Assembly (NCBI GenBank): GCA_900754075.1
Contig: CAAEBN010000028.1
Coordinates: 1-8,280, forward strand
Length of the DNA: 8,280 nt
From: an uncultured Collinsella sp.
Lineage (GTDB): Bacteria > Actinomycetota > Coriobacteriia > Coriobacteriales > Coriobacteriaceae
Direction of reading: 5' to 3'
Under the pieces are notes generated by a model. It searched no databases, was not told where the DNA came from, and saw only the letters and a program-made list of their open reading frames with translations. The position numbers and the translations under genes were made by a program. Each line of letters begins with the position of its first letter. Within the stretch, counting starts at the first letter, position 1. Shown here one piece after another: positions 1-5,414 of this stretch.

Positions 1-15
1 GGTGCCGGGAGCTAG

Positions 16-45
16 TTCCGCGTTGCGCTAGCTGCGGAAACGCGG
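16..45. repeat. Short overlapping inverted repeats at the left edge
   Basis: Several short complementary arms overlap here: TTCCGC (16-21) with GCGGAA (34-39), CCGCGTT (18-24) with AACGCGG (39-45), and AGCTAG (10-15) with CTAGCT (28-33). Any one of them could form a hairpin, but no run of T follows on either strand, so I do not call a terminator. The rest of 1-115 shows no gene I recognise. One plus-strand frame stays open from the left edge to the stop at 159-161, but it lacks a start, a ribosome binding site and any familiar motif. Confidence 0.3.
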
Positions 46-115
46 GGTCCGTTCAGGCTGTTGCGTTGAGTTTGAAAATCAACCCGATGTTTCCCGCCGG
101 TCGGATGACAGGCGA

Positions 116-149
116 GGAGGGCAAGACCGCTCGCACTGTCTTGCCCTCC
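116..149 (-). terminator. Perfect 12-bp hairpin behind the C69 dipeptidase gene
   Basis: Arms 116-127 and 138-149 are perfectly complementary over 12 bp (GGAGGGCAAGAC and its complement) around a 10-base loop. The hairpin starts 17 bases past the dipeptidase stop codon, the usual place for a transcription end. It has no U-run on either strand, so it is not a canonical intrinsic terminator. It could end transcription with help or protect the 3' end of the mRNA. The position and the perfect stem are seen; the role is inferred. Confidence 0.5.
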
Positions 150-166
150 CTTAGAGCGTGAGGGCC

Positions 167-1969
167 TTAGGCCTTCTTGCGACGATAGAGCACGAAGCCG
201 CAGACACCGATGATGACGACGGCGCCAACGGCCATGGCGGCCATGTTGTTGCCCTCGGACTTCTTCTCGGTGGCCTCTTCCTCTTCGACCTCGGGCTCGG
301 CTACGTCCTCATCGGAGAGGGCCTCGTCGGCGTAGGTGATGGACTCGACCAGGCAGTCGTTGTCGGCATCATAGTCGCTCGGGACGAACTCCTCGGAGAA
401 ATCCTCCTCCTTGAGGTAGTCGCGCATCTCCTCGAGCATGGCCTTGCACTTGAGGTAGGTGTTTTTGGTGGCAGCCTTGCCGGCTTTGTTGGCCAGGGCG
501 GTGCGGGCCTCGGTGCCCTCGGCGGCCTGCATGGCCTCGTCGACGGTCAGGTTCTGCTCGATGAGCTCCTTCTGCAGGGCGTCAAGATAGGCGCGGACGC
601 CGGTAGCGCAGTGGTCGCGGTTCTCATAGGCGAGCGTGTTGATGTCCATGAGGACGTAGTTGATGGAGTTCTTGGGCTCCTCGTTGTTCACGACGTCTTC
701 CTCTTCGCAGTGATCGAAGGAGACATCCTGATCGCTAAAGTAGGGGCTGACCTCGGTGAGCAGTGCGGAGTAGAGGGGGATGGCGACGGAGAACTCGGCG
801 TTGGAGAGCATCTCCCATTGGATGGTCGCGATCTCGGGATCCATGCCGTGACGGATCTGGAAGGTGTGGATCTCGGTGTTGCGGTTGGAGCCGATGGCAT
901 AGGCGCCGTCGGTGTTGGCGTTGAGGCCGGCGACATTTTCGCCGCGAGCGGCGAAGGAACGGATCATCTCAAAGGTGTTCCAGTCGGACTTGCCGGGCTG
1001 GAAGAACAGCGGCTGCATCTCGTGGACCAGGGCGCCGGTCGTGGCGCGAGCATCTTCGCGCTCGTCTTTCACGATCTCGTAGTCAGTGCCTTCAGCCAGC
1101 GGGGCCATGAAGTAATCGCGACCCTGGATATAGCGCGACCACTGGTGCATACCGGCCTCGCCGATCACCTCGCCGTAGGTCTTGGCGACGTCGAACTTGC
1201 CGTCGGTGTACTCGGCAAAGCCCTTCTCCTTAGGCATGGACTCGATGCCCTCGGAATGGAGACAGTTCTCGGTGTCATCGAGGTCGACGTTATAGGTGAG
1301 GTTGCCGATGTTGGGGTTGAGCGAGGCGATGTCATCGGCGAGCTTCATAGCAATCCACTGATGGCCGGAAAGCGCGGCGAACAGCCAGGTCTCGGTGCTG
1401 TCGGCGATGATGATCTGGTCGTTGGAGCAGACGCCCTGCTCGTCGATCAGGCTGCCGATGAGCTCGACGCCCTCGCGGGCCGTGGCGCTCTCGCCCAGGA
1501 TGACGCTGGCATAGCTGTACTCGCCAATGCCAGTCTCCTCGGTGATGGGGTCGGCCTCTTCGGCCTTCTCGTTATAGGAGGTGCTCAGCGTGGCAGAGCA
1601 GGAAACGCCCTTCTCGTTGATGCCAGCCTCGGAATATGCGTCGTAGCGATCTTCCCACTGCGAGGGGTTGTCGCGAACGAAGGTGTAGCGGTAGGTTGCG
1701 CCCTTGGACTTGTACTCAAAACCGGACTCGACCGAGGTGTACTTGTTGCCGTCCTTGTGTGCGGGCTCAATGCCAAAGTGCTTGACATAGCGCGGACCGA
1801 AGTCCTCGGAACGGCCGTAGTACGTGTTGCCGTCTGCCGTAAGCTTGCTGCCCATGTAGATCTGGGTGCAGGCGAGCGCCGAAGTCGGCATGGCCATGAT
1901 GGCCGCTGCTCCAAACGCAAGGCCGCAGCCGAGCTTTTTGAGCGTGTTGACAGGATGAGTAAACCTCAT
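167..1969 (-). CDS. Secreted, membrane-anchored C69-family dipeptidase
   Basis: A 600-residue protein of peptidase family C69 (dipeptidase A-like, N-terminal nucleophile hydrolase fold), which cleaves dipeptides and short peptides. I start it at the ATG ending at 1969 because GGGAGGG lies just upstream and a classic signal peptide follows: basic N-terminus, hydrophobic stretch, then Ala-Leu-Ala at 31-33. Cleavage there would make Cys34 the new N-terminus. C69 enzymes use an N-terminal Cys as nucleophile, so export and activation may be one step. The conserved family segment continues as CTQIYMG, TADGNTYYGRSEDFG (Arg53, Glu55, Asp56). The C-terminus has an acidic linker (about 554-573), a roughly 20-residue hydrophobic segment (about 576-595) and a basic RRKKA tail, giving a single-pass anchor with the enzyme outside. 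No LPXTG sortase motif is present. The gene is monocistronic, between a long AT-rich upstream region and a hairpin. Likely role: peptide scavenging at the cell surface. The family call is strong; substrate is unknown. Confidence 0.9.
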   Translation of the reverse strand: MRFTHPVNTLKKLGCGLAFGAAAIMAMPTSALACTQIYMGSKLTADGNTYYGRSEDFGPRYVKHFGIEPAHKDGNKYTSVESGFEYKSKGATYRYTFVRDNPSQWEDRYDAYSEAGINEKGVSCSATLSTSYNEKAEEADPITEETGIGEYSYASVILGESATAREGVELIGSLIDEQGVCSNDQIIIADSTETWLFAALSGHQWIAMKLADDIASLNPNIGNLTYNVDLDDTENCLHSEGIESMPKEKGFAEYTDGKFDVAKTYGEVIGEAGMHQWSRYIQGRDYFMAPLAEGTDYEIVKDEREDARATTGALVHEMQPLFFQPGKSDWNTFEMIRSFAARGENVAGLNANTDGAYAIGSNRNTEIHTFQIRHGMDPEIATIQWEMLSNAEFSVAIPLYSALLTEVSPYFSDQDVSFDHCEEEDVVNNEEPKNSINYVLMDINTLAYENRDHCATGVRAYLDALQKELIEQNLTVDEAMQAAEGTEARTALANKAGKAATKNTYLKCKAMLEEMRDYLKEEDFSEEFVPSDYDADNDCLVESITYADEALSDEDVAEPEVEEEEATEKKSEGNNMAAMAVGAVVIIGVCGFVLYRRKKA

Positions 1970-1972
1970 AAT

Positions 1973-1979
1973 CCCTCCC
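1973..1979 (-). promoter_or_regulatory. Ribosome binding site that sets the C69 start
   Basis: On the minus strand GGGAGGG sits 3 bases before the ATG ending at 1969 (the inner GGAGG is 4 bases away). An in-frame ATG 20 codons earlier (ending at 2029) has no such site and would put a polar stretch before the signal peptide, so the downstream start is preferred. Confidence 0.75.
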
Positions 1980-2015
1980 AACCGTTGAAACCCCGCGGAA
2001 CCGTGCAGGATTTCA

Positions 2016-2037
2016 GCTAATAAATACATCTATTAGC
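2016..2037 (-). promoter_or_regulatory. Inverted repeat in the C69 leader region
   Basis: GCTAATA (2016-2022) and TATTAGC (2031-2037) form 7-bp arms with an 8-base centre, 47 bases upstream of the C69 start codon. It could be an operator or a hairpin in the mRNA leader. The repeat is seen; the function is inferred. Confidence 0.4.
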
Positions 2038-2055
2038 CTATCGGAAGTCTAAATA

Positions 2056-2080
2056 GTATTCATCTATTTCGATGAAATAC
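2056..2080 (-). promoter_or_regulatory. Imperfect palindrome, possible operator over the C69 promoter
   Basis: GTATTCATC (2056-2064) faces GATGAAATAC (2071-2080), complementary except for one extra base. On the minus strand a -10-like TACTAT overlaps the palindrome at its downstream end, so a bound protein could block polymerase. I could not find a convincing matching -35 box, so the exact promoter is not assigned. This lies in the 309-base stretch 1970-2278, which has no gene and holds only regulatory-looking sequence and a terminator. Confidence 0.4.
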
Positions 2081-2123
2081 TCGATGAGCGTCCTAAAATA
2101 TGCGATGAGCGGACAAGAATACT
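2075..2123. repeat. Direct repeats phased at 21 bp upstream of the C69 gene
   Basis: The 16-base unit at 2075-2090 (AAATACTCGATGAGCG) recurs at 2096-2111 with 14 of 16 bases identical. A third, shorter match, AATACTC, begins at 2118. The AATA(C/T) cores start at 2076, 2097 and 2118, exactly 21 bp apart, which is two turns of the helix. Such same-face spacing is typical of binding sites for a regulator that sits cooperatively along DNA. The pattern is seen; the binding role is inferred. Confidence 0.5.
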
Positions 2124-2133
2124 CATTATCTAG

Positions 2134-2149
2134 CTTTATTTAAATAAAG
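2134..2149. promoter_or_regulatory. Perfect 16-bp AT-rich palindrome, candidate operator
   Basis: CTTTATTTAAATAAAG is a perfect palindrome. Its half-site AATAAAG recurs 30 bp away at 2173-2179. It is about 165 bases upstream of the C69 start and adjoins the 21-bp phased repeats. A dimeric regulator site is the likeliest reading. AT-rich palindromes can arise by chance in an AT-rich region, which lowers confidence. Confidence 0.4.
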
Positions 2150-2200
2150 ACGCCCTGCAATTACTGTACCTGAATAAAGCGCCTTGCACGGGGCACAAAG

Positions 2201-2243
2201 AAAAATCCCCCCGCTGTCTGGCAAATGCATAAACAACGGGGGA
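2201..2243 (-). terminator. Intrinsic terminator of the lipid kinase / small protein unit
   Basis: Read on the minus strand, the arm CCCCCGTTGT (2242-2233) pairs with ACAGCGGGGG (2217-2208) through 10 bp with one G-U pair, around a 15-base loop. A T-run (TTTTT, 2205-2201) follows one base beyond the G-run. It lies about 35 bases past the stop of the 30-residue ORF, showing that this ORF belongs to the kinase transcript and that the C69 gene needs its own promoter. Confidence 0.85.
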
Positions 2244-2278
2244 GACGATAATTGGATGAATATCATACCAATGTGGAA

Positions 2279-2371
2279 TTACTTCTTCCGGCGGTGGATC
2301 ACGTTAATCGCATAGCCGACGAGCATGGCCAAGACGATGACGATAAAGCCAATCAGGGGGTTGTCGTTCAT
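2279..2371 (-). CDS. 30-residue single-pass membrane protein, coupled to the lipid kinase
   Basis: A short ORF, MNDNPLIGFIV... ending in HRRKK. Residues about 5-25 are almost wholly hydrophobic (Ile, Val, Leu, Ala, Met) and are followed by a basic tail, so it should span the membrane once, with the C-terminus inside by the positive-inside rule. It has one of the strongest ribosome binding sites in the window, AGGAGG at 2377-2382, which overlaps the TAG stop of the lipid kinase gene (2381-2383). Only 9 bases separate that stop from this ATG. A terminator follows about 35 bases later. The layout argues for a real, translationally coupled gene. I recognise no family. Possible roles are a membrane tether or modulator for the lipid kinase, or an independent small membrane protein; both are inference. 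Confidence 0.75.
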   Translation of the reverse strand: MNDNPLIGFIVIVLAMLVGYAINVIHRRKK

Positions 2372-2376
2372 GGGGT

Positions 2377-2382
2377 CCTCCT
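2377..2382 (-). promoter_or_regulatory. Shine-Dalgarno site overlapping the kinase stop codon
   Basis: AGGAGG on the minus strand, 5 bases before the small ORF's ATG. Its first two bases belong to the upstream gene's TAG stop, so a ribosome finishing the kinase is placed to restart on the small ORF. Confidence 0.75.
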
Positions 2383-3298
2383 ATTTTCCGAGCGGGGAGA
2401 ATTCGTCGACGATGAGGTCGAGGCATTGCGGAAGTGCGCGGGCACCAAAGACGCCCGAGTTGCTGGAGATGATCTCGCCGTCGAACTGCATGCCCAGCGA
2501 CGGGGTGCAGGTGATCTTGGCTTCCTTGGTCTGGATGATCTTGAACTGCGGGCGGCCGAGCACCTTGCCAGCGGGGTCGAGTGCGGCGGTGATCACGGTG
2601 GGCAGGAGCTGGACGGTTTTTACGGGCTCGATGACCGCGATGTCGACCATGCCGTCGTTCATGCGGCAATCGGGGAACAGGTTGATGTCGTTTTGAATGA
2701 CCGAGGTGTTGCCGGCCATGCAGCAGATGCCATCGAGCTCCTCGACAATGCCGTCATGCTCAATCGTAAAATGCGCCACCGTGGGGTTGGGTGTGGCGAG
2801 CGCCGACAGGAAATAGGCGATCTCGCCGATGTCGTTTTTGGCGGGGGCGGCCTTCATCATGATCTCGGCGTCGAAGCCCGAGCCGGCGATGATGATAAAG
2901 CCGTGGCGCTTCTCGTTGCCGTTCTCGTCGAGCCAAAAGAGCTCGCCCATGTCCACTTTGACCGTGCGACCGGCGCGGCAAGCCTTGGCAAGCGCCGCTG
3001 CCTCGGGGGCATTACCGATGTTGTTAAAGAACAGGCAGGCTGTGCCGGAGGGGAAGACGAGCGTGGGGACACCGCACCCGCGCATCTGGTCGAGCACGTT
3101 GGAGACGGTGCCGTCGCCGCCCGAAACGACCACGCGATCAAACTCGCGCACGTCTGCCACGGCGTCCTCGGGTTCCATGCCATCGCCGATAAAGCGCATC
3201 ACGACCTCGTCGCCGCCCTGCGCGAGGGCGTGCGTGAACGCGTAGATTTCATCTGAGCTGGGGCCCGATGCCGGGTTGTGGATGATAAGGCAGCGCAT
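2381..3298 (-). CDS. Diacylglycerol kinase-family lipid kinase (DgkB/YegS-like)
   Basis: A 305-residue protein matching the DAGK catalytic family (NAD-kinase-like fold), whose members phosphorylate diacylglycerol or related lipids at the inner membrane face with ATP. Seen: the N-terminal NPASG (8-12), the nucleotide-binding SGGDGT (59-64), a VDMG segment (115-118), GSGFDAE (139-145), an NDGMVDIAVIE segment in the C-terminal half and a late FDGE. The length is normal for bacterial soluble members. One oddity: where relatives usually carry GT(A/G/T)ND, this protein has GTACLFFNN (85-93), so the Asn-Asp pair is replaced. The substrate may therefore differ from diacylglycerol. The start ATG ends at 3298, behind a weak GGGA (3307-3310, 8-base spacing), and the Rossmann-like first strand MRCLIIHNPASG begins at once, as in relatives. 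It leads a unit with the 30-residue membrane protein and diverges from RNase D. Family call firm, substrate unknown. Confidence 0.88.
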   Translation of the reverse strand: MRCLIIHNPASGPSSDEIYAFTHALAQGGDEVVMRFIGDGMEPEDAVADVREFDRVVVSGGDGTVSNVLDQMRGCGVPTLVFPSGTACLFFNNIGNAPEAAALAKACRAGRTVKVDMGELFWLDENGNEKRHGFIIIAGSGFDAEIMMKAAPAKNDIGEIAYFLSALATPNPTVAHFTIEHDGIVEELDGICCMAGNTSVIQNDINLFPDCRMNDGMVDIAVIEPVKTVQLLPTVITAALDPAGKVLGRPQFKIIQTKEAKITCTPSLGMQFDGEIISSNSGVFGARALPQCLDLIVDEFSPLGK

Positions 3299-3326
3299 AC
3301 TTACGTTCCCGTTCTGTGACTAACCG

Positions 3327-3334
3327 AGTATAGT
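3327..3334. promoter_or_regulatory. Overlapping divergent -10-like boxes between kinase and RNase D
   Basis: The plus strand reads TATAGT at 3329-3334 and the minus strand reads TATACT over 3332-3327, each five of six bases from TATAAT. Both point toward the gene they could serve (RNase D right, kinase left). Neither has a good -35 box at 16-18 bp, so this is a tentative call. If both are real, the two promoters would compete for polymerase. Confidence 0.35.
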
Positions 3335-3396
3335 TGTAAGGCAATGCCGATATCCTACCCGTGTTTTTCGGGCCTAACCTTATTCGATGGGTTGAT

Positions 3397-4530
3397 ATGT
3401 ACATTTCCACACATCAGGCTCTGCTCGACTTTTGCCAACGCGCCCGCGAGTTCGACGCGATTGCCGTCGATACCGAGTTTTTGCGCGAGCGCACGTTCCA
3501 CCCGCGCCTGTGCTTGGTCCAGATTGCCACCCCTGCCGAGAGCGTCGCGGTCGATCCTCTGGTGATCGACGACCTGTCGCCGCTCGCCGAGCTTATGGGC
3601 GATGAGAGCGTGACCAAGGTGTTTCACGCCTGCTCGCAGGATATGGAGGTTATGCTCCATACCGTGGGCGTGCTGCCGCGTCCTATTTTTGACACACAGG
3701 TCGCCGCCGCCTTTTTGGGCGAGCGCCAGCAGATTTCCTACGGCGCGCTCGTGCAGACGTTTTGCGGCGTCTCGTTGCCCAAGACCGAGTCGCTGACCGA
3801 TTGGTCGCGCCGCCCGCTGACCGACAAACAGATCGAGTACGCGATCGATGACGTCAAGTACCTGATCGTCGCCTATACCGAGATGATGAGCCGCCTGCGT
3901 GAGCTGGGCCGCGTGGACTGGGTGCTCGACGAGTTGCGTCCGCTGGCCGACGAGTCACACTACCGCGCCGACCGCCATGAGGCATTCCGCAAGGTCAAGC
4001 GCATCAACTCGTGTAGCCGCCATCAGCTGGGTATCGCGCGCGAGCTTGCCGCTTGGCGCGAGGACCGCGCTGAGCGGCGCAACATCCCGCGCAAGTGGGT
4101 CATGTCCGACGATACGCTGCTGGCGCTCGTCAAGCGCAATCCTGTGCGCGTTGAGGAGTTCCGCAGCATCCGCGGTACCGATCAACTGGGGGAGCGCGAC
4201 GTGGACGGCGCACTCATGGCCATTAAGCGCGGTGCGAGCTGCCCGCACGATCGCCTGCCGCTCATGGTGCGCGGGCACCGTCAGATTTCGCCGGAGTTGG
4301 AGAGCGTGACGGACCTGATGTATGCGCTCATTCGCCTGGTTGCCGAGCGCTCGGGCGTGGCGACCTCGGTCATTGCCTCGCGCGATGACCTGGCCGACTA
4401 TATTGAGCATCCCGAGCAGAGCCCCTTGCGCGAAGGCTGGCGCTTTGAGCTCGTGGGCTCGCGCCTGGACGATCTGCTCTCGGGCAACATGGGGCTCACC
4501 GTGAAGGACGGAAAGATTGAGTTGTTATAG
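3397..4530 (+). CDS. rnd: Ribonuclease D (3'-5' exoribonuclease, DEDDy family)
   Basis: A 377-residue protein close in layout and length to E. coli RNase D, which trims 3' ends of tRNA precursors and other stable RNAs in the cytoplasm. The catalytic DEDDy set is visible: Asp25 and Glu27 in VDTEF (Exo I), Asp82 in HACSQDMEV (Exo II), and Tyr148/Asp152 in EYAIDDVKYL (Exo III). The LPKTESLTDWSRRPL stretch before Exo III is typical. An HRDC domain follows at about 200-285 (RHQLGIARELAAWREDRAERRNIPR, then the MSDDTLLALVKRNP segment). I choose the ATG at 3397 because MYISTHQALLDFC aligns with the family's start. An in-frame GTG at 3361 would add 12 residues of unlike sequence. Neither start has a clear Shine-Dalgarno site, unlike the other plus-strand genes. 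It diverges from the lipid kinase; the next gene lies 64 bases downstream with no terminator between. Confidence 0.93.
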   Translation: MYISTHQALLDFCQRAREFDAIAVDTEFLRERTFHPRLCLVQIATPAESVAVDPLVIDDLSPLAELMGDESVTKVFHACSQDMEVMLHTVGVLPRPIFDTQVAAAFLGERQQISYGALVQTFCGVSLPKTESLTDWSRRPLTDKQIEYAIDDVKYLIVAYTEMMSRLRELGRVDWVLDELRPLADESHYRADRHEAFRKVKRINSCSRHQLGIARELAAWREDRAERRNIPRKWVMSDDTLLALVKRNPVRVEEFRSIRGTDQLGERDVDGALMAIKRGASCPHDRLPLMVRGHRQISPELESVTDLMYALIRLVAERSGVATSVIASRDDLADYIEHPEQSPLREGWRFELVGSRLDDLLSGNMGLTVKDGKIELL

Positions 4531-4577
4531 GGAAGCCTAGTCGGCTGAGTGGGTAGAATGCCTCCAACGTGTAACTC

Positions 4578-4583
4578 GATTCG
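4578..4583 (+). promoter_or_regulatory. Ribosome binding site of the zinc peptidase gene
   Basis: GGAGGA lies about 11 bases before the ATG at 4595 and supports that start. A TAGAAT at 4554-4559 resembles a -10 box but has no matching -35 box; it is only a weak hint of a separate promoter. Confidence 0.45.
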
Positions 4584-4594
4584 GAGGAATTCGC

Positions 4595-5299
4595 ATGCCT
4601 TATTACTATGGATACGGCTTTGGCATTGACCCGCTGTACCTGCTGGTTGTTCTTGTCTGCACGGTGCTTGGCCTTGCCGCGCAGAGCTATATCAACTCGA
4701 CATACAAGACCTGGTCCAAGGTTCGCTCGGACGGCGATACGGGTGCCACGGTCGCTCGCCGCATGCTCGACGCCAACGGTTGTAGCGCCGTGGGCATCAA
4801 GGGCGTTGCCGGCGAGCTCACCGATCATTACAACCCGCAGGACAACAACTTATATCTGTCGGATGCCAACCGTTCGGGCGGGTCGGTCGCAAGCGTTGCC
4901 GTGGCCTGCCACGAGGCGGGTCATGCCGCCCAGCGTCAAAGCGGTTATGCCATGATGAAGGTACGCACCGCTTTGGTCCCCGTCGTCAACTTTACCCAGA
5001 ACACCTGGACGATCGTGCTGCTCATGGGCCTGTTCATGAACATCGCGGGGCTCACGACCCTCGCGCTGGTCTTCTTCTCGTTTAGCGTGTTGTTCCAGCT
5101 GGTTACGCTGCCGGTCGAGATCGATGCCAGTCGCCGCGCCGTGGCGTATATCGAGCAGTCGGGCATGAGTTCCAAGCAGGTCAACGGCGCCAAGAAGGTG
5201 CTGACGGCAGCCGCGCTTACCTATGTGGCCGCAGCGCTCACTTCGATCATTCAACTGCTCTACCTGATGGCTCGCTACAACAGAAACTCCAACCGATAA
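4595..5299 (+). CDS. Membrane zinc metallopeptidase, YugP-like (Zn_peptidase_2)
   Basis: A 234-residue integral membrane protein of the YugP / neutral zinc metallopeptidase family. Seen: an N-terminal membrane segment after a Tyr/Gly-rich start (about 12-30), the zinc motif HEAGH at 106-110 (two His ligands and the catalytic Glu), a hydrophobic middle with two further membrane segments (about 127-172), EIDAS at 175-179 whose Glu is the likely third ligand, and a last membrane segment (about 203-226). The stretch before HEAGH (YNPQDNNLYLS ... SVASVAVACHEAGHAAQ) is typical of the family. Length is normal. The start follows a good ribosome binding site. Relatives are widespread but their substrates are poorly known, so I assign no gene symbol. 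It sits between RNase D and exonuclease VII, with no obvious functional link to either. Confidence 0.9.
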   Translation: MPYYYGYGFGIDPLYLLVVLVCTVLGLAAQSYINSTYKTWSKVRSDGDTGATVARRMLDANGCSAVGIKGVAGELTDHYNPQDNNLYLSDANRSGGSVASVAVACHEAGHAAQRQSGYAMMKVRTALVPVVNFTQNTWTIVLLMGLFMNIAGLTTLALVFFSFSVLFQLVTLPVEIDASRRAVAYIEQSGMSSKQVNGAKKVLTAAALTYVAAALTSIIQLLYLMARYNRNSNR

Positions 5300-5315
5300 C
5301 AAATAGGACAGGCAG

Positions 5316-5345
5316 GCGCCGCGGGGATTCGTGTCCACGCGGCGC
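5316..5345 (+). terminator. Strong GC hairpin between the zinc peptidase gene and xseA
   Basis: GCGCCGCG (5316-5323) pairs perfectly with CGCGGCGC (5338-5345). After a single mismatch, GGA/TCC continue the stem to a 6-base loop. It lies 16 bases past the zinc peptidase stop. TGTACTATGTG follows, with no T-run, so it is not a canonical intrinsic terminator. It may be a weak or factor-assisted transcription end, or a stable boundary in a longer mRNA. Confidence 0.45.
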
Positions 5346-5402
5346 TGTACTATGTGTTGGACTTGAATTTGCGCAGGGCCGGAGCCCATGTGCACGATGA
5401 CG

Positions 5403-5410
5403 AAAGGAGG
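5403..5410 (+). promoter_or_regulatory. Ribosome binding site that decides the xseA start
   Basis: AAAGGAGG stands 4 bases before the GTG at 5415. An in-frame ATG at 5388 lies upstream of this site, and using it would place the ribosome binding site inside the coding sequence. The GTG start is therefore preferred. Confidence 0.75.
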
Positions 5411-5414
5411 CTGC

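Noticed and set aside
1861..1880. Lipoprotein signal ending at Cys34 of the C69 protein
   Set aside because: The residues before the Cys are Ala-Leu-Ala. A lipobox wants Leu/Val/Ile at -3 and a small residue at -2, whereas this fits a type I Ala-X-Ala cut. The Cys is also the family nucleophile.
158..2020. A 620-codon plus-strand open frame lying antisense to the C69 dipeptidase gene
   Set aside because: It mirrors the real gene almost exactly, has low-complexity Gly/Val/Leu/Asp-rich sequence with no motif, and is a by-product of GC-rich codon use. The minus-strand frame has a signal peptide, family motifs and a ribosome binding site.
1970..2029. Upstream in-frame ATG for the C69 gene, adding 20 residues
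   Set aside because: It has no ribosome binding site and would bury the signal peptide behind a polar stretch. The ATG ending at 1969 has GGGAGGG.
2252..3256. A 334-codon plus-strand open frame antisense to the lipid kinase
   Set aside because: It is composition-driven and runs through the small ORF and kinase in reverse. No motif or ribosome binding site supports it.
3361..3396. GTG start for RNase D 12 codons upstream
   Set aside because: The extra residues do not resemble RNase D N-termini and no ribosome binding site precedes the GTG. The ATG at 3397 aligns with the family start.
4531..4594. Terminator between the RNase D and zinc peptidase genes
   Set aside because: Only AGCC/GGCT, 4 bp, can pair and no T-run follows.
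5388..5414. Upstream in-frame ATG of xseA, or a short leader peptide starting there
   Set aside because: The AAAGGAGG site lies inside it and points to the GTG at 5415. The 9 extra codons have no stop of their own, so they are not a leader peptide.
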